NCBI GenBank assembly: GCA_025359135.1
Contig: JANYHJ010000027.1
Location: 1-59,558 of the forward strand
Direction: 5' to 3'
From: Gemmatimonadota bacterium
GTDB taxonomy: Bacteria > Gemmatimonadota > Gemmatimonadetes > Gemmatimonadales > Gemmatimonadaceae
DNA length: 59,558 bases
Shown here: positions 1 through 8,222 of the stretch, in pieces
How the letters are laid out: the number at the start of each line of letters is the position of its first letter
How positions within the stretch are numbered: the stretch's first letter is position 1
Position numbers and translations under genes: made by a program
Notes under the pieces: model-generated
What the model was told of the DNA's origin: nothing
The model's database searches: none
The model's input: only the letters and a program-made list of their open reading frames with translations

Positions 1-9
1 CTTCGAGTT

Positions 10-708
10 GTGACCAATCCGTTCGCGTACGTCCCGTTCGCCGTTGCGGCGCACGGTGGCTCGGTGGACGACGTGCCCGCCGTGCAACTCACGATGGCAG
101 GCGTCACCTTGCTGCGCACGAGCGCGACGATCGTGCGCGCACTGCACGGCCGCCAGAGCGCGATCCTCCTGGCGCCCTCCGCGGCGTACCTGAGCGCGCT
201 CGCCGCCAGTGATGGTCGCGCCGCGCTGCTGCTCGACCCGAGCACGGGCGCGGACGTGATCGCGCGCGAACTGGCCAGCGCCGACGTGGGCGCCGTCTTC
301 ACCGTGAGCGCACTCGCGACGTTGCTGCCGGCGGGGGTGGCGCACGTGCTGCTCGACGACACGCCCGCGCGCGCGACGATCGTGAGCGGTGACGCGACGC
401 GCGTGGTCACGCTCAGCGGCCATGACGCGCTTCGTCTCGACGGCGACGCCGACGAAGAGGGCGCGGATGAACCGTGCGTCCTTGTGCGAGCTCGCGATGA
501 CGGGGGTGGAACCGCGAGCGACACGATCACGCATCGCGCGCTCCTTGCGCGCGCGCGCGTGGTTGCACGCACCGTGCGAGCCGGCGATCAGGTCCTCGCG
601 CTCGCGCCGTTCGCGAGTGCGAGCGGACTCGTGCACGGCCTGCTCGGCCCGCTGCTCGCGGGCGCGCACGTGGTCACGGTGAGCCGCGTGGCTCCGGCAC
701 CGCCGTGA
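10..708 (+). CDS. Degenerate AMP-binding (acyl-CoA synthetase-like) N-terminal fragment
   Basis: The 232-residue product resembles the N-terminal half of an AMP-dependent synthetase/ligase. It has a substrate-entry region followed, near residues 160-220, by a stretch in the place of the adenylate-forming P-loop and the segment after it (THRALLARA, then LAPFASASGL). The usual Ser/Thr-Gly-rich motif ending in Pro-Lys-Gly is replaced by a Gly/Asp-rich stretch with no lysine, and the C-terminal ATP-binding and lid domains are absent. Typical family members have about 500 residues. The reading frame is open to the left edge of the window, so the GTG at position 10 may not be the true start. It converges with the HD-GYP gene. 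It is probably catalytically inactive or a remnant, and its role is unknown. Confidence 0.5.
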   Translation: MTNPFAYVPFAVAAHGGSVDDVPAVQLTMAGVTLLRTSATIVRALHGRQSAILLAPSAAYLSALAASDGRAALLLDPSTGADVIARELASADVGAVFTVSALATLLPAGVAHVLLDDTPARATIVSGDATRVVTLSGHDALRLDGDADEEGADEPCVLVRARDDGGGTASDTITHRALLARARVVARTVRAGDQVLALAPFASASGLVHGLLGPLLAGAHVVTVSRVAPAPP

Positions 709-721
709 CGAGGGCGCGAGC

Positions 722-742
722 CGGGCGCGTGGAACGCACCCG
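722..742. terminator. Hairpin between convergent genes
   Basis: CGGG-c-GCGT, loop gga, ACGC-a-CCCG forms a nine-pair stem with one mismatch. It lies exactly between the convergent ends of the AMP-binding fragment and the HD-GYP gene. There is no clear U-run on either side, so this is only a candidate bidirectional terminator. Confidence 0.35.
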
Positions 743-751
743 ACCGCGCCG

Positions 752-1852
752 TCAGGCCGAGCCCGTCGGGGGTTCGGAGAGGTCGAAGTCGGGAATCGCG
801 AGCATCCCTTCGTCGATCGAGCTCATGAAGGCGTCGACCACGAGGGGATCGAACTGCGTGCCGCGGCAGCGGCGCAACTCCGAGAGCGCGGCGTCCACCG
901 AATAGCGGCGTTCGGCACGGTAGGGCCGGCCACTCGTCATCGCATCGAACGCATCGGCGACGGCCGCGATGCGCGCCTCGAGCGGAATGGCCGTGCCCGA
1001 GAGCCCGTCCGGGATGCCGCGTCCATCGAAGCGCTCGTGGTGCGAGCGCACGATGTTGAGCGCCATCGGCGCGTCCTGCAGGAGCGGCGAGAGGATGCGC
1101 CACCCGACCATCGGGTGCAGCATGATGTGGTCGTACTCCTCGTCGGTGAGCGGGCCCGGCTTGTTGAGGATGGACTCGCGCACGCCGATCTTGCCGATGT
1201 CGTGCACGTGCCCGCCGAGCTCGACCTGGCGCGCGACGTTGTCGTCGAGGCCGAGCGCGCGCACGATGGCCACCGAGTACTGCGAGACCCGCACCGAATG
1301 GCCGCGCGTGTAGCGATCCTTGACCTCGAGCGCCTCGGCGAGCGACTGGATGCCCGCGAGGAAGAGCTCCTCCATGCGCGTGGCCTGCACCGTCACGCGC
1401 TGCTCGAGGCGCTCCTGGTAGCTGCGATTCTCGATGATCAGGCGGCGCTTCTGCATCGCCTGGGCCACGCGCGCCCGCACCTCGTCGAGATGGAACGGCT
1501 TGGTCAGGTAGTCCATCGCGCCGGTCGACAGGCAGCCGACGGCCACGTCGACATCCGCCACCGCCGTGATCAGCATGACGGCGGTGTCGGGATGGCGCTC
1601 GCGCAGATGGCGCAGGAGTTCCACGCCATCCATCTGCGGCATGCGCAGGTCGGAGATGACGAGGTCAGCTGGCGCCTCGTCGAGGACCTGCAGCGCCTCG
1701 GTGCCCGAACCCGCTTCGCGACACTCGAACCCGTCCGCCTTCATGAGGCGCGCCAGCACCTGCCGGATACGCGGCTCATCGTCGACCACGAGGCAGGTGG
1801 AGCCCGGTGGAATCGTCGTTGGCAGTGCGGGGCGCATCGTCGGTGCATCCAT
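752..1852 (-). CDS. Response regulator with HD-GYP cyclic-di-GMP phosphodiesterase domain
   Basis: A receiver domain (about residues 18-135) has acidic residues D24/D25, phospho-acceptor D68 in ISDLRMPQMDG and K118 in TKPF. A short coiled linker follows, then an HD-GYP domain (about 165-350) with H185, the HD pair H217-D218 in HDIGKIG, and HHERFDGRGIPDG at 271-283. The signature tyrosine is isoleucine here (GIP instead of GYP). Known family members hydrolyse cyclic-di-GMP when phosphorylated by a partner histidine kinase. No kinase is adjacent. I chose the ATG at 1852 because GGGGGTG sits just upstream and it leaves about 110 bases for a divergent promoter. An in-frame ATG at 1948 would add a low-complexity leader. 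Confidence 0.9.
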   Translation of the reverse strand: MDAPTMRPALPTTIPPGSTCLVVDDEPRIRQVLARLMKADGFECREAGSGTEALQVLDEAPADLVISDLRMPQMDGVELLRHLRERHPDTAVMLITAVADVDVAVGCLSTGAMDYLTKPFHLDEVRARVAQAMQKRRLIIENRSYQERLEQRVTVQATRMEELFLAGIQSLAEALEVKDRYTRGHSVRVSQYSVAIVRALGLDDNVARQVELGGHVHDIGKIGVRESILNKPGPLTDEEYDHIMLHPMVGWRILSPLLQDAPMALNIVRSHHERFDGRGIPDGLSGTAIPLEARIAAVADAFDAMTSGRPYRAERRYSVDAALSELRRCRGTQFDPLVVDAFMSSIDEGMLAIPDFDLSEPPTGSA

Positions 1853-1926
1853 CGTGATCACCCCCACAGGAAACCCTCCGGGCGAACGCGCGCGTGCTGC
1901 GCTCGCTCCCTGCCCTGTCGACCGAG

Positions 1927-1932
1927 TATCTT
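1927..1932 (+). promoter_or_regulatory. TATCTT, possible -10 element of the metB-like gene
   Basis: TATCTT lies 30 bases before the ATG at 1963. The same hexamer recurs upstream of genes starting at 25113 (minus), 42522 (plus) and 49752 (minus). No good -35 hexamer is visible. Confidence 0.3.
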
Positions 1933-1962
1933 GAGGATCATCGTCCAACGGATTGAAGGCAA

Positions 1963-3132
1963 ATGACGAAGGTCTTCGAGAGCGATCGATCGGCTGGGTT
2001 CGGCACGCAGGCCATTCATGCCGGCCAACGGCCCGAACCCCTGGCCGGGGCGATCATGACGCCAGTGTACCTCACGTCAACCTACGTGCAGGATGCGCTC
2101 GGGGAGAACAAGGGCTACGAGTACGCACGTGGCAAGAACCCCACCCGCGAGGCATTGGAACGCAATGTGGCCATCCTCGAGGGAGGGACACACGGCTTTG
2201 CCTTCGCCTCGGGGGTGGGAGCCACGGACACGATCATGAAGCTGCTCAAGTCCGGCGACCACGTTGTCTGCGGAGAGAACGTGTACGGCGGCACCTTCCG
2301 GCTCATCGATCGCGTCCTCAAGAACTTCGGCATCACCTTCACTTTTGTTGATACCCGGAATTCGCAGGGAATTTCTGACGCCGTCTCCACCGCCACCCGG
2401 CTGATCTGGGTGGAGACGCCCACCAACCCGCTGATGCGGCTCACCGACCTCGAGGCGGCGGGCCAGATCGCCAGGAAGGCCGGAGCCCTGCTGGTGGTCG
2501 ACAACACGTTCGCATCTCCATTCTTCCAGCGCCCCCTCGCACTTGGCGCAGATTTGGTGATGCACAGCACAACCAAGTACTTGAATGGTCACAGTGACAT
2601 GATCGGCGGCATGGTCGTGACCAACCGGGACGATCTGGCGGTGCAGATGCAGTTCCTGCAGAACACTGGAGGCGCCGTGCCGGGTCCGATGGATTGCTTC
2701 CTCGCGCTCCGGGGGACCAAGACGCTCCACCTGCGCATGCCCCGCCACGACGAGAACGGGCGCGCGGTGGCGGCGTGGCTCGCCAAGCGCTGGGGTCACG
2801 AGCGCGTCATCTACCCCGGGCTCGAATCGCACCCGCAGCACGCCCTCGCCAAGAAGCAGATGTCGGGCTTCGGCGGCATGATCTCCGTTGAGACCGGCTC
2901 CAAGGCCAACGCCAAGCACGTCCTCGACCGGATGAAGGTCTTTTCGCTCGCCGAGTCCCTGGGCGGCGTCGAGTCGCTCATCTCGCACCCGGCCAGCATG
3001 ACCCACGGCTCCGTGCCGGCTGACGTGAAGGCGAAGATGGGGCTGACCGACGGGCTCATCCGCCTCTCGTGCGGCGTGGAAGACGTGGCCGACCTGATCG
3101 CCGACCTCGATCAGGCGTTTGCCGGGCTGTAA
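1963..3132 (+). CDS. Cystathionine gamma-synthase / gamma-lyase family PLP enzyme
   Basis: This is a full-length (389 residue) Cys/Met-metabolism PLP-dependent enzyme of the MetB/MetC/MegL fold-type I family. Visible motifs are the N-terminal FGTQAIHAGQ, the Tyr/Arg segment YEYARGKNPTREALE, ASGVGATDTIMKLL, the cofactor-binding VDNTFASPF with D180, and the Schiff-base lysine K205 in HSTTKYLNGHSD. The C-terminal SLAESLGGVESLISHPASMTH is also typical. It acts in the cytosol in transsulfuration, making or cleaving cystathionine. Sequence alone does not separate synthase from lyase or from methionine gamma-lyase. It is transcribed away from the HD-GYP gene and precedes the M48 protease gene with a 56-base gap. 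Confidence 0.92.
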   Translation: MTKVFESDRSAGFGTQAIHAGQRPEPLAGAIMTPVYLTSTYVQDALGENKGYEYARGKNPTREALERNVAILEGGTHGFAFASGVGATDTIMKLLKSGDHVVCGENVYGGTFRLIDRVLKNFGITFTFVDTRNSQGISDAVSTATRLIWVETPTNPLMRLTDLEAAGQIARKAGALLVVDNTFASPFFQRPLALGADLVMHSTTKYLNGHSDMIGGMVVTNRDDLAVQMQFLQNTGGAVPGPMDCFLALRGTKTLHLRMPRHDENGRAVAAWLAKRWGHERVIYPGLESHPQHALAKKQMSGFGGMISVETGSKANAKHVLDRMKVFSLAESLGGVESLISHPASMTHGSVPADVKAKMGLTDGLIRLSCGVEDVADLIADLDQAFAGL

Positions 3133-3188
3133 CTCCCGCCCGCGACACGTCGTAAGGAGCACATCCTCCTTCACCGGACCCACGAGCC

Positions 3189-4169
3189 ATGGCCCCGACC
3201 CCGCTTCCGCTGATTGACTCCACCGCCTGGGAACACCCGGCGGATCGTGCCGCGCTCAACGCCATGCGGGCCCTGCCCGGCTTCGATGATGTCATCCGCA
3301 AGATCGCCGGCTTCATCGGCGACCGCGGTGCGCGGCACTTCTTCACGGCGAACGCGGTGCGCGTGGGCCCGCGCCAGCGCCCCAAGCTCGACGCCCTCTA
3401 CACCGAAGTCATCGCCACGCTCGACTGGCCGACGCGTCCGCAGCTCTACGTCACGCAGGACCCGCGTGCCAACGCCGGCGCCTACGGCTTCGAGGATCCG
3501 TTCATCGTACTCAACTCGGGCGCGCTCTCGATCCTCGACCGCGACGAGCAGCGCAACGTGCTCGCCCACGAGTTGGGCCACGTCATGAGCGGGCATGTCA
3601 CGTACACGACGATCGCCGAGCTCATCATGGCGGTGGGCCTGAGCTCGCTGCCCATGTTGGCCGGCGTGGCGCTGCTTCCGTTCCAGATGGCGCTGCTCGA
3701 GTGGTACCGCAAGGCCGAATTCTCGGCCGACCGCGCGGGGCTCCTTGGCGTGCAGGACCTGCGCGTCGCGGCCTCGGCGCAGCTCAAGCTGTCGGGCGGC
3801 AAGGGGGGCGACGACACGATCGATGTCGACGCGTTCCTGCAGCAGGCCTCCGAATACGAGACCGACGGTGGCGCGTGGGACAAGGCGCTCAAGCTCATGA
3901 ACACCATCTGGCGCTCGCATCCGTTCGGCACCGTGCGCGCGGCTGAAGTGGCGCGCTGGTCCACGAGCGAGCAGTACCGCGAGATTCTCGCCGGCAACTA
4001 CGAGCGCCGTGGCGACCCGAAGCGCCCGCTCGCCGACGACATGTCGGAAGCCGGCGGCTACTACAAGGAGCAGGCGAAGCAGGCCGTGGATGAAGTGACG
4101 GCCGCGGTCGGACGTGCCAAGGACGCGTTCCAGCAGGCGTGGAACAAGCGCGGCGGCAACGGCGCGTGA
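3189..4169 (+). CDS. M48 family zinc metallopeptidase
   Basis: The 326-residue protein has HELGH at 127-131 (zinc ligands H127 and H131, catalytic E128), the third-ligand motif AEFSADRAGLL with E177, and one hydrophobic hairpin at about 142-170 between them. This is the HtpX/Oma1-like architecture with a membrane-associated segment. The C-terminal ~100 residues are hydrophilic and helical, ending in a Lys/Ala-rich segment. Known relatives degrade damaged membrane proteins or act in stress control. The ATG at 3189 is the first good start after the metB-like gene. purD begins 25 bases downstream, so the two may share a transcript. Confidence 0.88.
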   Translation: MAPTPLPLIDSTAWEHPADRAALNAMRALPGFDDVIRKIAGFIGDRGARHFFTANAVRVGPRQRPKLDALYTEVIATLDWPTRPQLYVTQDPRANAGAYGFEDPFIVLNSGALSILDRDEQRNVLAHELGHVMSGHVTYTTIAELIMAVGLSSLPMLAGVALLPFQMALLEWYRKAEFSADRAGLLGVQDLRVAASAQLKLSGGKGGDDTIDVDAFLQQASEYETDGGAWDKALKLMNTIWRSHPFGTVRAAEVARWSTSEQYREILAGNYERRGDPKRPLADDMSEAGGYYKEQAKQAVDEVTAAVGRAKDAFQQAWNKRGGNGA

Positions 4170-4194
4170 GGTTTGACCCGCCCCTCCGATCGCG

Positions 4195-5472
4195 ATGAAG
4201 GTCCTCGTCATCGGAGGTGGCGGGCGCGAGCATGCGCTCGCGTGGAAGCTGCACGGCGAAGGCGCGGAGATCCTGGCCGCCCCGGGCAATCCCGGGATCG
4301 CGGCGCTCGGCGCCTGCCTCGCGGCGAGTGCGTCGGACCTCGATGCGCTCGTGACGATCGCGCGGCGCGAGCGCGTCGCGTTCACGATGGTGGGACCGGA
4401 GGCGCCGCTCGCCGCGGGACTCGTGGACCGGTTCCGCGCCGAAGGGCTCGCGGCGTTCGGGCCCACCGCGGCGGCCGCGCAGGTGGAAGCGTCGAAGCGC
4501 TTCTCGAAGGAGGTCATGGTCGAGGCCGGCGTGCCGACCGCGCGCGCCACCACCCACACCGACGTGCCATCGGCGCTGCGCGCGGCACACGCCCTCGGCG
4601 CGCCCGTGGTCATCAAGGCGTCGGGACTCGCTGCGGGCAAGGGCGTCGTGGTCGCGATGACGATGCCCGAGGCCGAGGCCGCCGTTCGCATGATGCTCGA
4701 GGGCAATGCGTTCGGCGCCGCAGGCCACGAGGTGCTCGTCGAGGAGTTCATGGAAGGCGAGGAGCTCTCGCTCTTCGCGATCTGCGATGGCGTGCGCGCG
4801 CTGCCGATGATCTGCGTGCAGGACCACAAGCGGCTGCTCGAGGGCGACCGGGGACCGAATACCGGCGGCATGGGCGCGTATGCGCCGATCTCGATCGGCA
4901 CGCGGGCGGTGGTGGCCGACGCCGAGCGCCGTGTCTTTGCACCGATGCTCGCGGCGATGGCCGCGCGCGGCGCGCCGTTCACGGGGCTCCTCTACGCGGG
5001 GCTGATGCTGACGAAGGACGGCGCGCGCGTGGTCGAGTTCAACTGCCGGTTCGGTGATCCGGAGACGCAGGCCATCATGCCCCTGCTCGACAGCGCACTC
5101 GGCCCGTTGCTGCAGGCCGTGGCAGCGGGCGACGGACTCGCCGGCGCCGCCCCGCTCAAGTGGCGACCGTCGTCGAGCGTCTGCACCGTGCTCGCGAGCG
5201 GCGGCTATCCGGAGAGTTCAGGCTCCGGGGTGCCGATCGACTTGCCGGAGATGCCCGATGGCGTGCTCGCCTTTCACGCGGGCACGCGCCGCGGAGCCGA
5301 TGGCCGCCTCGAGACCAACGGCGGCCGCGTGCTCAATATCGTGGCCACCGCGCCGACACTGCGCGAGGCACAGAGCCGTTCGGCCGAATGGGCCGCTCGC
5401 GTACGCTTCGAGGGGCGACAGCTCCGCACCGATATCGGGTGGCGCGAATTGGCGCGTGCCGGAGCTTCCTGA
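4195..5472 (+). CDS. purD: Phosphoribosylamine-glycine ligase
   Basis: PurD makes glycinamide ribonucleotide from phosphoribosylamine, glycine and ATP in purine synthesis. The 425-residue length is standard. The start MKVLVIGGGGREHALAWKL is the N-domain nucleotide-like loop. ATP-grasp motifs follow: EASKRFSKEVM, VVIKASGLAAGKGVVVA, EEFMEGEELS, and the family signature RGPNTGGMGAYAP, then VEFNCRFGDPETQ. The stop codon lies inside the start of the fpg gene (17-base overlap), which implies translational coupling with the DNA-repair genes downstream. Confidence 0.97.
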   Translation: MKVLVIGGGGREHALAWKLHGEGAEILAAPGNPGIAALGACLAASASDLDALVTIARRERVAFTMVGPEAPLAAGLVDRFRAEGLAAFGPTAAAAQVEASKRFSKEVMVEAGVPTARATTHTDVPSALRAAHALGAPVVIKASGLAAGKGVVVAMTMPEAEAAVRMMLEGNAFGAAGHEVLVEEFMEGEELSLFAICDGVRALPMICVQDHKRLLEGDRGPNTGGMGAYAPISIGTRAVVADAERRVFAPMLAAMAARGAPFTGLLYAGLMLTKDGARVVEFNCRFGDPETQAIMPLLDSALGPLLQAVAAGDGLAGAAPLKWRPSSSVCTVLASGGYPESSGSGVPIDLPEMPDGVLAFHAGTRRGADGRLETNGGRVLNIVATAPTLREAQSRSAEWAARVRFEGRQLRTDIGWRELARAGAS

Positions 5473-6277
5473 AACCGAGACGATCGCGCGCGACCTGGAC
5501 GCTGCGCTGCGCGGCGTCCGGATCGTACGGGTCACGGCGCCGCACGCGGACGTTTTGCGCGAGGTGAGCGCACGCGCGCTCGCAGCGCGACTTGCGGGCG
5601 AGGCCTTCGTGCGCGTGTGGCGTCGCGCCAAGAACGTGGTGCTCGAACTGGACGGCGGTCATCGCCTCGTGGTGCAGCCGCGCTTCACGGGCGCGCTCCT
5701 CCTCGACCCATCCGCCACGGATGACGATGCCTACGTGGCCGTGCGACTGGCGCTTTCGGGTGGACGCACGCTGGTGTACCGTGACGTACGCCGGCTCGGG
5801 ACCGTCGCCTTGATGTCGCCCACGCGCTGGGCGGCGTACGAGGGCGCGCTGGGTCCGGAACCGCTCGACGCCGCCTTCGATGGTGCGGCGTTGGTTGCAC
5901 GGATCAAGGGCTCACGACGACCGATCAAGACGGTGCTGATGGACCAGCGAGCGGTGGCGGGAATCGGCAACATCTACGCGACGGAGGCGCTCTGGCGTGC
6001 GGGCGTCGATCCATCGCGCGGCGCGGACACGCTCTCGCCGAGCGAGGCCACCACGCTCGTGCGGGAACTGCGCTCGACGCTCACCGCCTCGATCGCCGCA
6101 CGCGGCACGACGTTCCGGGACTACCGCGACGCCAAGGGCGAGCGCGGTGCGTTCGCCGAACAGTTGCAGGCGTACGGCCGCGCGGGTGCGCCGTGCACGC
6201 GCTGCGGCGCGCGCCTCGCCAGCACGATGGCCATCGATGGCCGCACGACCGTCTTCTGCGCGTGGTGCCAACGGTGA
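5456..6277 (+). CDS. mutM: Formamidopyrimidine-DNA glycosylase (8-oxoguanine glycosylase)
   Basis: The bifunctional glycosylase/AP lyase removes 8-oxoG and FapyG. After the initiator GTG at 5456 the protein begins PELPETETIARDL, giving the catalytic N-terminal proline and the adjacent glutamate. The conserved lysine appears in RRAKNVVLEL, and the helix-two-turn-helix in DQRAVAGIGNIYATEALWRAGVDP. The C-terminal four-cysteine zinc finger is CTRC...CAWC, ending in QR. Length is 273 residues, typical. The start is fixed by the need for Pro at position 2 and lies inside the end of purD. The TGA overlaps the GTG of the GIY-YIG nuclease gene. Confidence 0.96.
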   Translation: MPELPETETIARDLDAALRGVRIVRVTAPHADVLREVSARALAARLAGEAFVRVWRRAKNVVLELDGGHRLVVQPRFTGALLLDPSATDDDAYVAVRLALSGGRTLVYRDVRRLGTVALMSPTRWAAYEGALGPEPLDAAFDGAALVARIKGSRRPIKTVLMDQRAVAGIGNIYATEALWRAGVDPSRGADTLSPSEATTLVRELRSTLTASIAARGTTFRDYRDAKGERGAFAEQLQAYGRAGAPCTRCGARLASTMAIDGRTTVFCAWCQR

Positions 6278-7401
6278 GTCGACGTCGTCGCCACGGCGAC
6301 AAGCCCGAGCCCGCGCACCTCGAGCGACTGCGCGCCATGGTCAGCGAAGGCGCGGAACAGCGCCCCGCCGTCTACCGCATGATCGCCGAGGACGGCGAGA
6401 TCGTGTACGTGGGCAAGTCGAAGCAGCTGCGCGCCCGGCTCCTCTCGTATTTCCGAGGCAGCTGGCCCGCCGACAAGGGCATGCGCATCCTCGCTGCGGC
6501 AAACCGCATCGAGTGGACCTACGTGCCCAACGAATTTGCGGCGCTCCGCGAAGAGCTCATGCAGATCAAGAAGTGGCGACCACGCGCGAACGTGATGGGG
6601 AAGCGCGATGCGCGGCACTACGCCTTCCTGCGCCTCACGGCGGGCCGCGCACCGCGGCTCCAGGTGGTGCGCGGCGCGGGCGATGGACGCGGCTTCTTCT
6701 ACGGACCGTTCGTAGGTGCGGTGCGCCTCGCCGACGCCGTGCGCGAACTCTCCGACGCGCTGGGCCTCCGCGACTGCACGCTCGACCGCCGCATGGCGTT
6801 CGACGACCAGCGCGAGCTCTTCACGCACGACACGCGCACCCCCGGCTGCATCCGCTACGAGATCAAGCGCTGCCTCGGACCGTGCATTGCCGCCTGCTCA
6901 TCGGTCGCGTACGACGAGCGGGTCTCGCTCGCCCGCGGCTTCCTCGACGGCAGCGACGACACCCCGATGGACGCGCTGCGCGCGCAGATGACCACCGCGA
7001 GTGACGCCATGGAGTTCGAGCGGGCGGCATCGTACCGCGACAAGCTGCATCGACTGGAGGGCTTGCGCGCATCGTTCGCGCGGCTGCGCTTCGCGGTCGA
7101 GACGCTGACGTTCGCGTATCCGGTGGCCGGCCACTACGGTGAGGACTTGATCTACCTCGTGCGCCGTGGCCGCGTGGTCGCCCAGCTGCCGGCCGCGGGA
7201 CGACTCGACGATCCGACGGCGCTCGCCGAACTCGCGGGTACGATCGACGAGCATCCCGGGGTTCGCGGGAGCGCGATCCCTCCGCACGAGATCGACGAGT
7301 TGCTGCTGCTCTCGAGCTGGTTCCGGCAACACCCCGCCGAGCTCGCGCGCGCGGTGCGCGCGGACGGCTCGCGCGCCCAGGTCCTGGCCGAGAGCGCCTG
7401 A
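6274..7401 (+). CDS. UvrC-like GIY-YIG nuclease with UVR motif, lacking the C-terminal half
   Basis: The 375-residue protein matches the N-terminal half of UvrC. It has a GIY-YIG domain (VYRMIAEDGEIVYVGKSKQLRARLLSYF), a cysteine-containing segment CIRYEIKRCLGPC, and a UVR helix pair AMEFERAASYRDKLHRLEGL. The RNase H-like 5-prime incision domain and the C-terminal HhH pair of full UvrC (about 600 residues) are absent, so by homology only the 3-prime type incision is expected. It differs from the shorter Cho family in keeping the UVR motif. The GTG start at 6274 gives a GTGA overlap with mutM; a GTG at 6265 is an alternative. Confidence 0.85.
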   Translation: MSRRRRHGDKPEPAHLERLRAMVSEGAEQRPAVYRMIAEDGEIVYVGKSKQLRARLLSYFRGSWPADKGMRILAAANRIEWTYVPNEFAALREELMQIKKWRPRANVMGKRDARHYAFLRLTAGRAPRLQVVRGAGDGRGFFYGPFVGAVRLADAVRELSDALGLRDCTLDRRMAFDDQRELFTHDTRTPGCIRYEIKRCLGPCIAACSSVAYDERVSLARGFLDGSDDTPMDALRAQMTTASDAMEFERAASYRDKLHRLEGLRASFARLRFAVETLTFAYPVAGHYGEDLIYLVRRGRVVAQLPAAGRLDDPTALAELAGTIDEHPGVRGSAIPPHEIDELLLLSSWFRQHPAELARAVRADGSRAQVLAESA

Positions 7402-7436
7402 GCCCGGGACGCGTGACCCGCAGGGAACGCCGATCC

Positions 7437-7465
7437 TTGACGCGCGACCGATAGTAGACTAAGCT
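7437..7465 (+). promoter_or_regulatory. Candidate promoter of toxin-antitoxin module 1
   Basis: TTGACG (7437-7442) is followed after 17 bases by TAAGCT (7460-7465). The first hexamer is a near-consensus -35 and the second a weak -10. The predicted transcript start (about 7472) is about 20 bases before the ATG at 7492, which has GGAG at 7482-7485. Confidence 0.4.
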
Positions 7466-7481
7466 CTTGACTAAGTCTACT
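7453..7481. promoter_or_regulatory. Palindromic operator of toxin-antitoxin module 1
   Basis: Perfect 8-base arms AGTAGACT (7453-7460) and AGTCTACT (7474-7481) flank a 13-base centre. Inside, GACTAAG occurs twice as a direct repeat. The site overlaps the presumed -10 and transcript start. It lies where Phd/YefM antitoxins normally bind to repress their own operon. Confidence 0.6.
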
Positions 7482-7491
7482 GGAGCAATCG

Positions 7492-7833
7492 ATGAGCCTG
7501 CCGCGCAATACTCGGGTGGTGAACGTCCACGAAGCCAAGACCACCTTGTCTCGGCTCATCGAACGTGTCCTCCTGGGAGAAGACATCATGATCGCGAAGA
7601 ACAATGTGCCCGTCGTCAAGCTCGTCCCCGTCACCGCCACCCCACCCGTGAGGGTGCTCGGCGCGCTCGCCGGCAAGATCCACATCGGACCCGACTTCGA
7701 TGCGAGTGACGCGATGGCGGACGAATTCGAGGGAACGCCCGGCGACCCGCTCCGGGCGTCGGCCTACCCGATGCCTACGCGATCGCTCGCTGTCGCCGAG
7801 GGCACGCCAACCAAGCGGAAACGCCGCCCATGA
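7492..7833 (+). CDS. Phd/YefM family antitoxin (module 1)
   Basis: The 113-residue protein starts with the classical Phd/YefM DNA-binding fold: VVNVHEAKTTLSRLIERVLLGEDIMIAKNNVPVVKLVPV. A disordered, Pro/Ala-rich tail ending TKRKRRP would wrap the toxin. It should neutralise the PIN nuclease encoded immediately downstream and autorepress through the palindrome just upstream. GGAG sits 6 bases before the ATG. The stop overlaps the toxin start in ATGA. The tail is longer than in many family members. Confidence 0.88.
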   Translation: MSLPRNTRVVNVHEAKTTLSRLIERVLLGEDIMIAKNNVPVVKLVPVTATPPVRVLGALAGKIHIGPDFDASDAMADEFEGTPGDPLRASAYPMPTRSLAVAEGTPTKRKRRP

Positions 7834-8216
7834 AGGCGCTGCTCGACACGCACGCCTACCTCTGGATGCTCGCCGAACCCGCGCGGCTGTCGCCACGGGC
7901 GCGCAAGGCGTGCAGCGACTCGCGCTCGGTACTGTACGTGAGCGTGGCGTCGGCGTGGGAAGTGGCAATCAAGGTGGGGCGCGGCTCGCTGCGGCTCGAC
8001 GTCTCGCTCGCGGAGCTGTTCTCGCAGCATCGTCGGAGCGCGCGCGTGGAACTGCTCGAGGTCAAGCTCTCGCACACGCTCGAGGTGGCCGCGCTTCCCC
8101 ATGTGCATCGTGACCCGTTCGACCGGCTGCTCGTCGCCACGGCGCGCCTCGAGGGGTTGCCGATCCTGTCGGCCGACGACACGCTCGACGACTACGGGAT
8201 CGATCGCGTCTGGTAA
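7830..8216 (+). CDS. PIN domain toxin, VapC-like (module 1)
   Basis: The 128-residue PIN-domain ribonuclease begins LLDTHAYLWMLAEP, with the first metal-binding Asp. It has the ASAWEVAIKVGRG glutamate region, RDPFDRLLVATARLEGLPILSADDTLDDYG with the remaining acidic residues, and the usual DRVW C-terminus. Such toxins cleave specific tRNA or rRNA sites with Mg2+ or Mn2+. The ATG overlaps the antitoxin stop by four bases, so the pair is translationally coupled. It ends seven bases before the convergent HD gene. Confidence 0.9.
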   Translation: MKALLDTHAYLWMLAEPARLSPRARKACSDSRSVLYVSVASAWEVAIKVGRGSLRLDVSLAELFSQHRRSARVELLEVKLSHTLEVAALPHVHRDPFDRLLVATARLEGLPILSADDTLDDYGIDRVW

Positions 8217-8222
8217 CCCTCG

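Noticed and set aside
1853-1962. A SAM riboswitch upstream of the metB-like gene
   Set aside because: The gap is about 110 bases and shared with the divergent gene. The likely leader is only about 25-30 bases, too short for a riboswitch.
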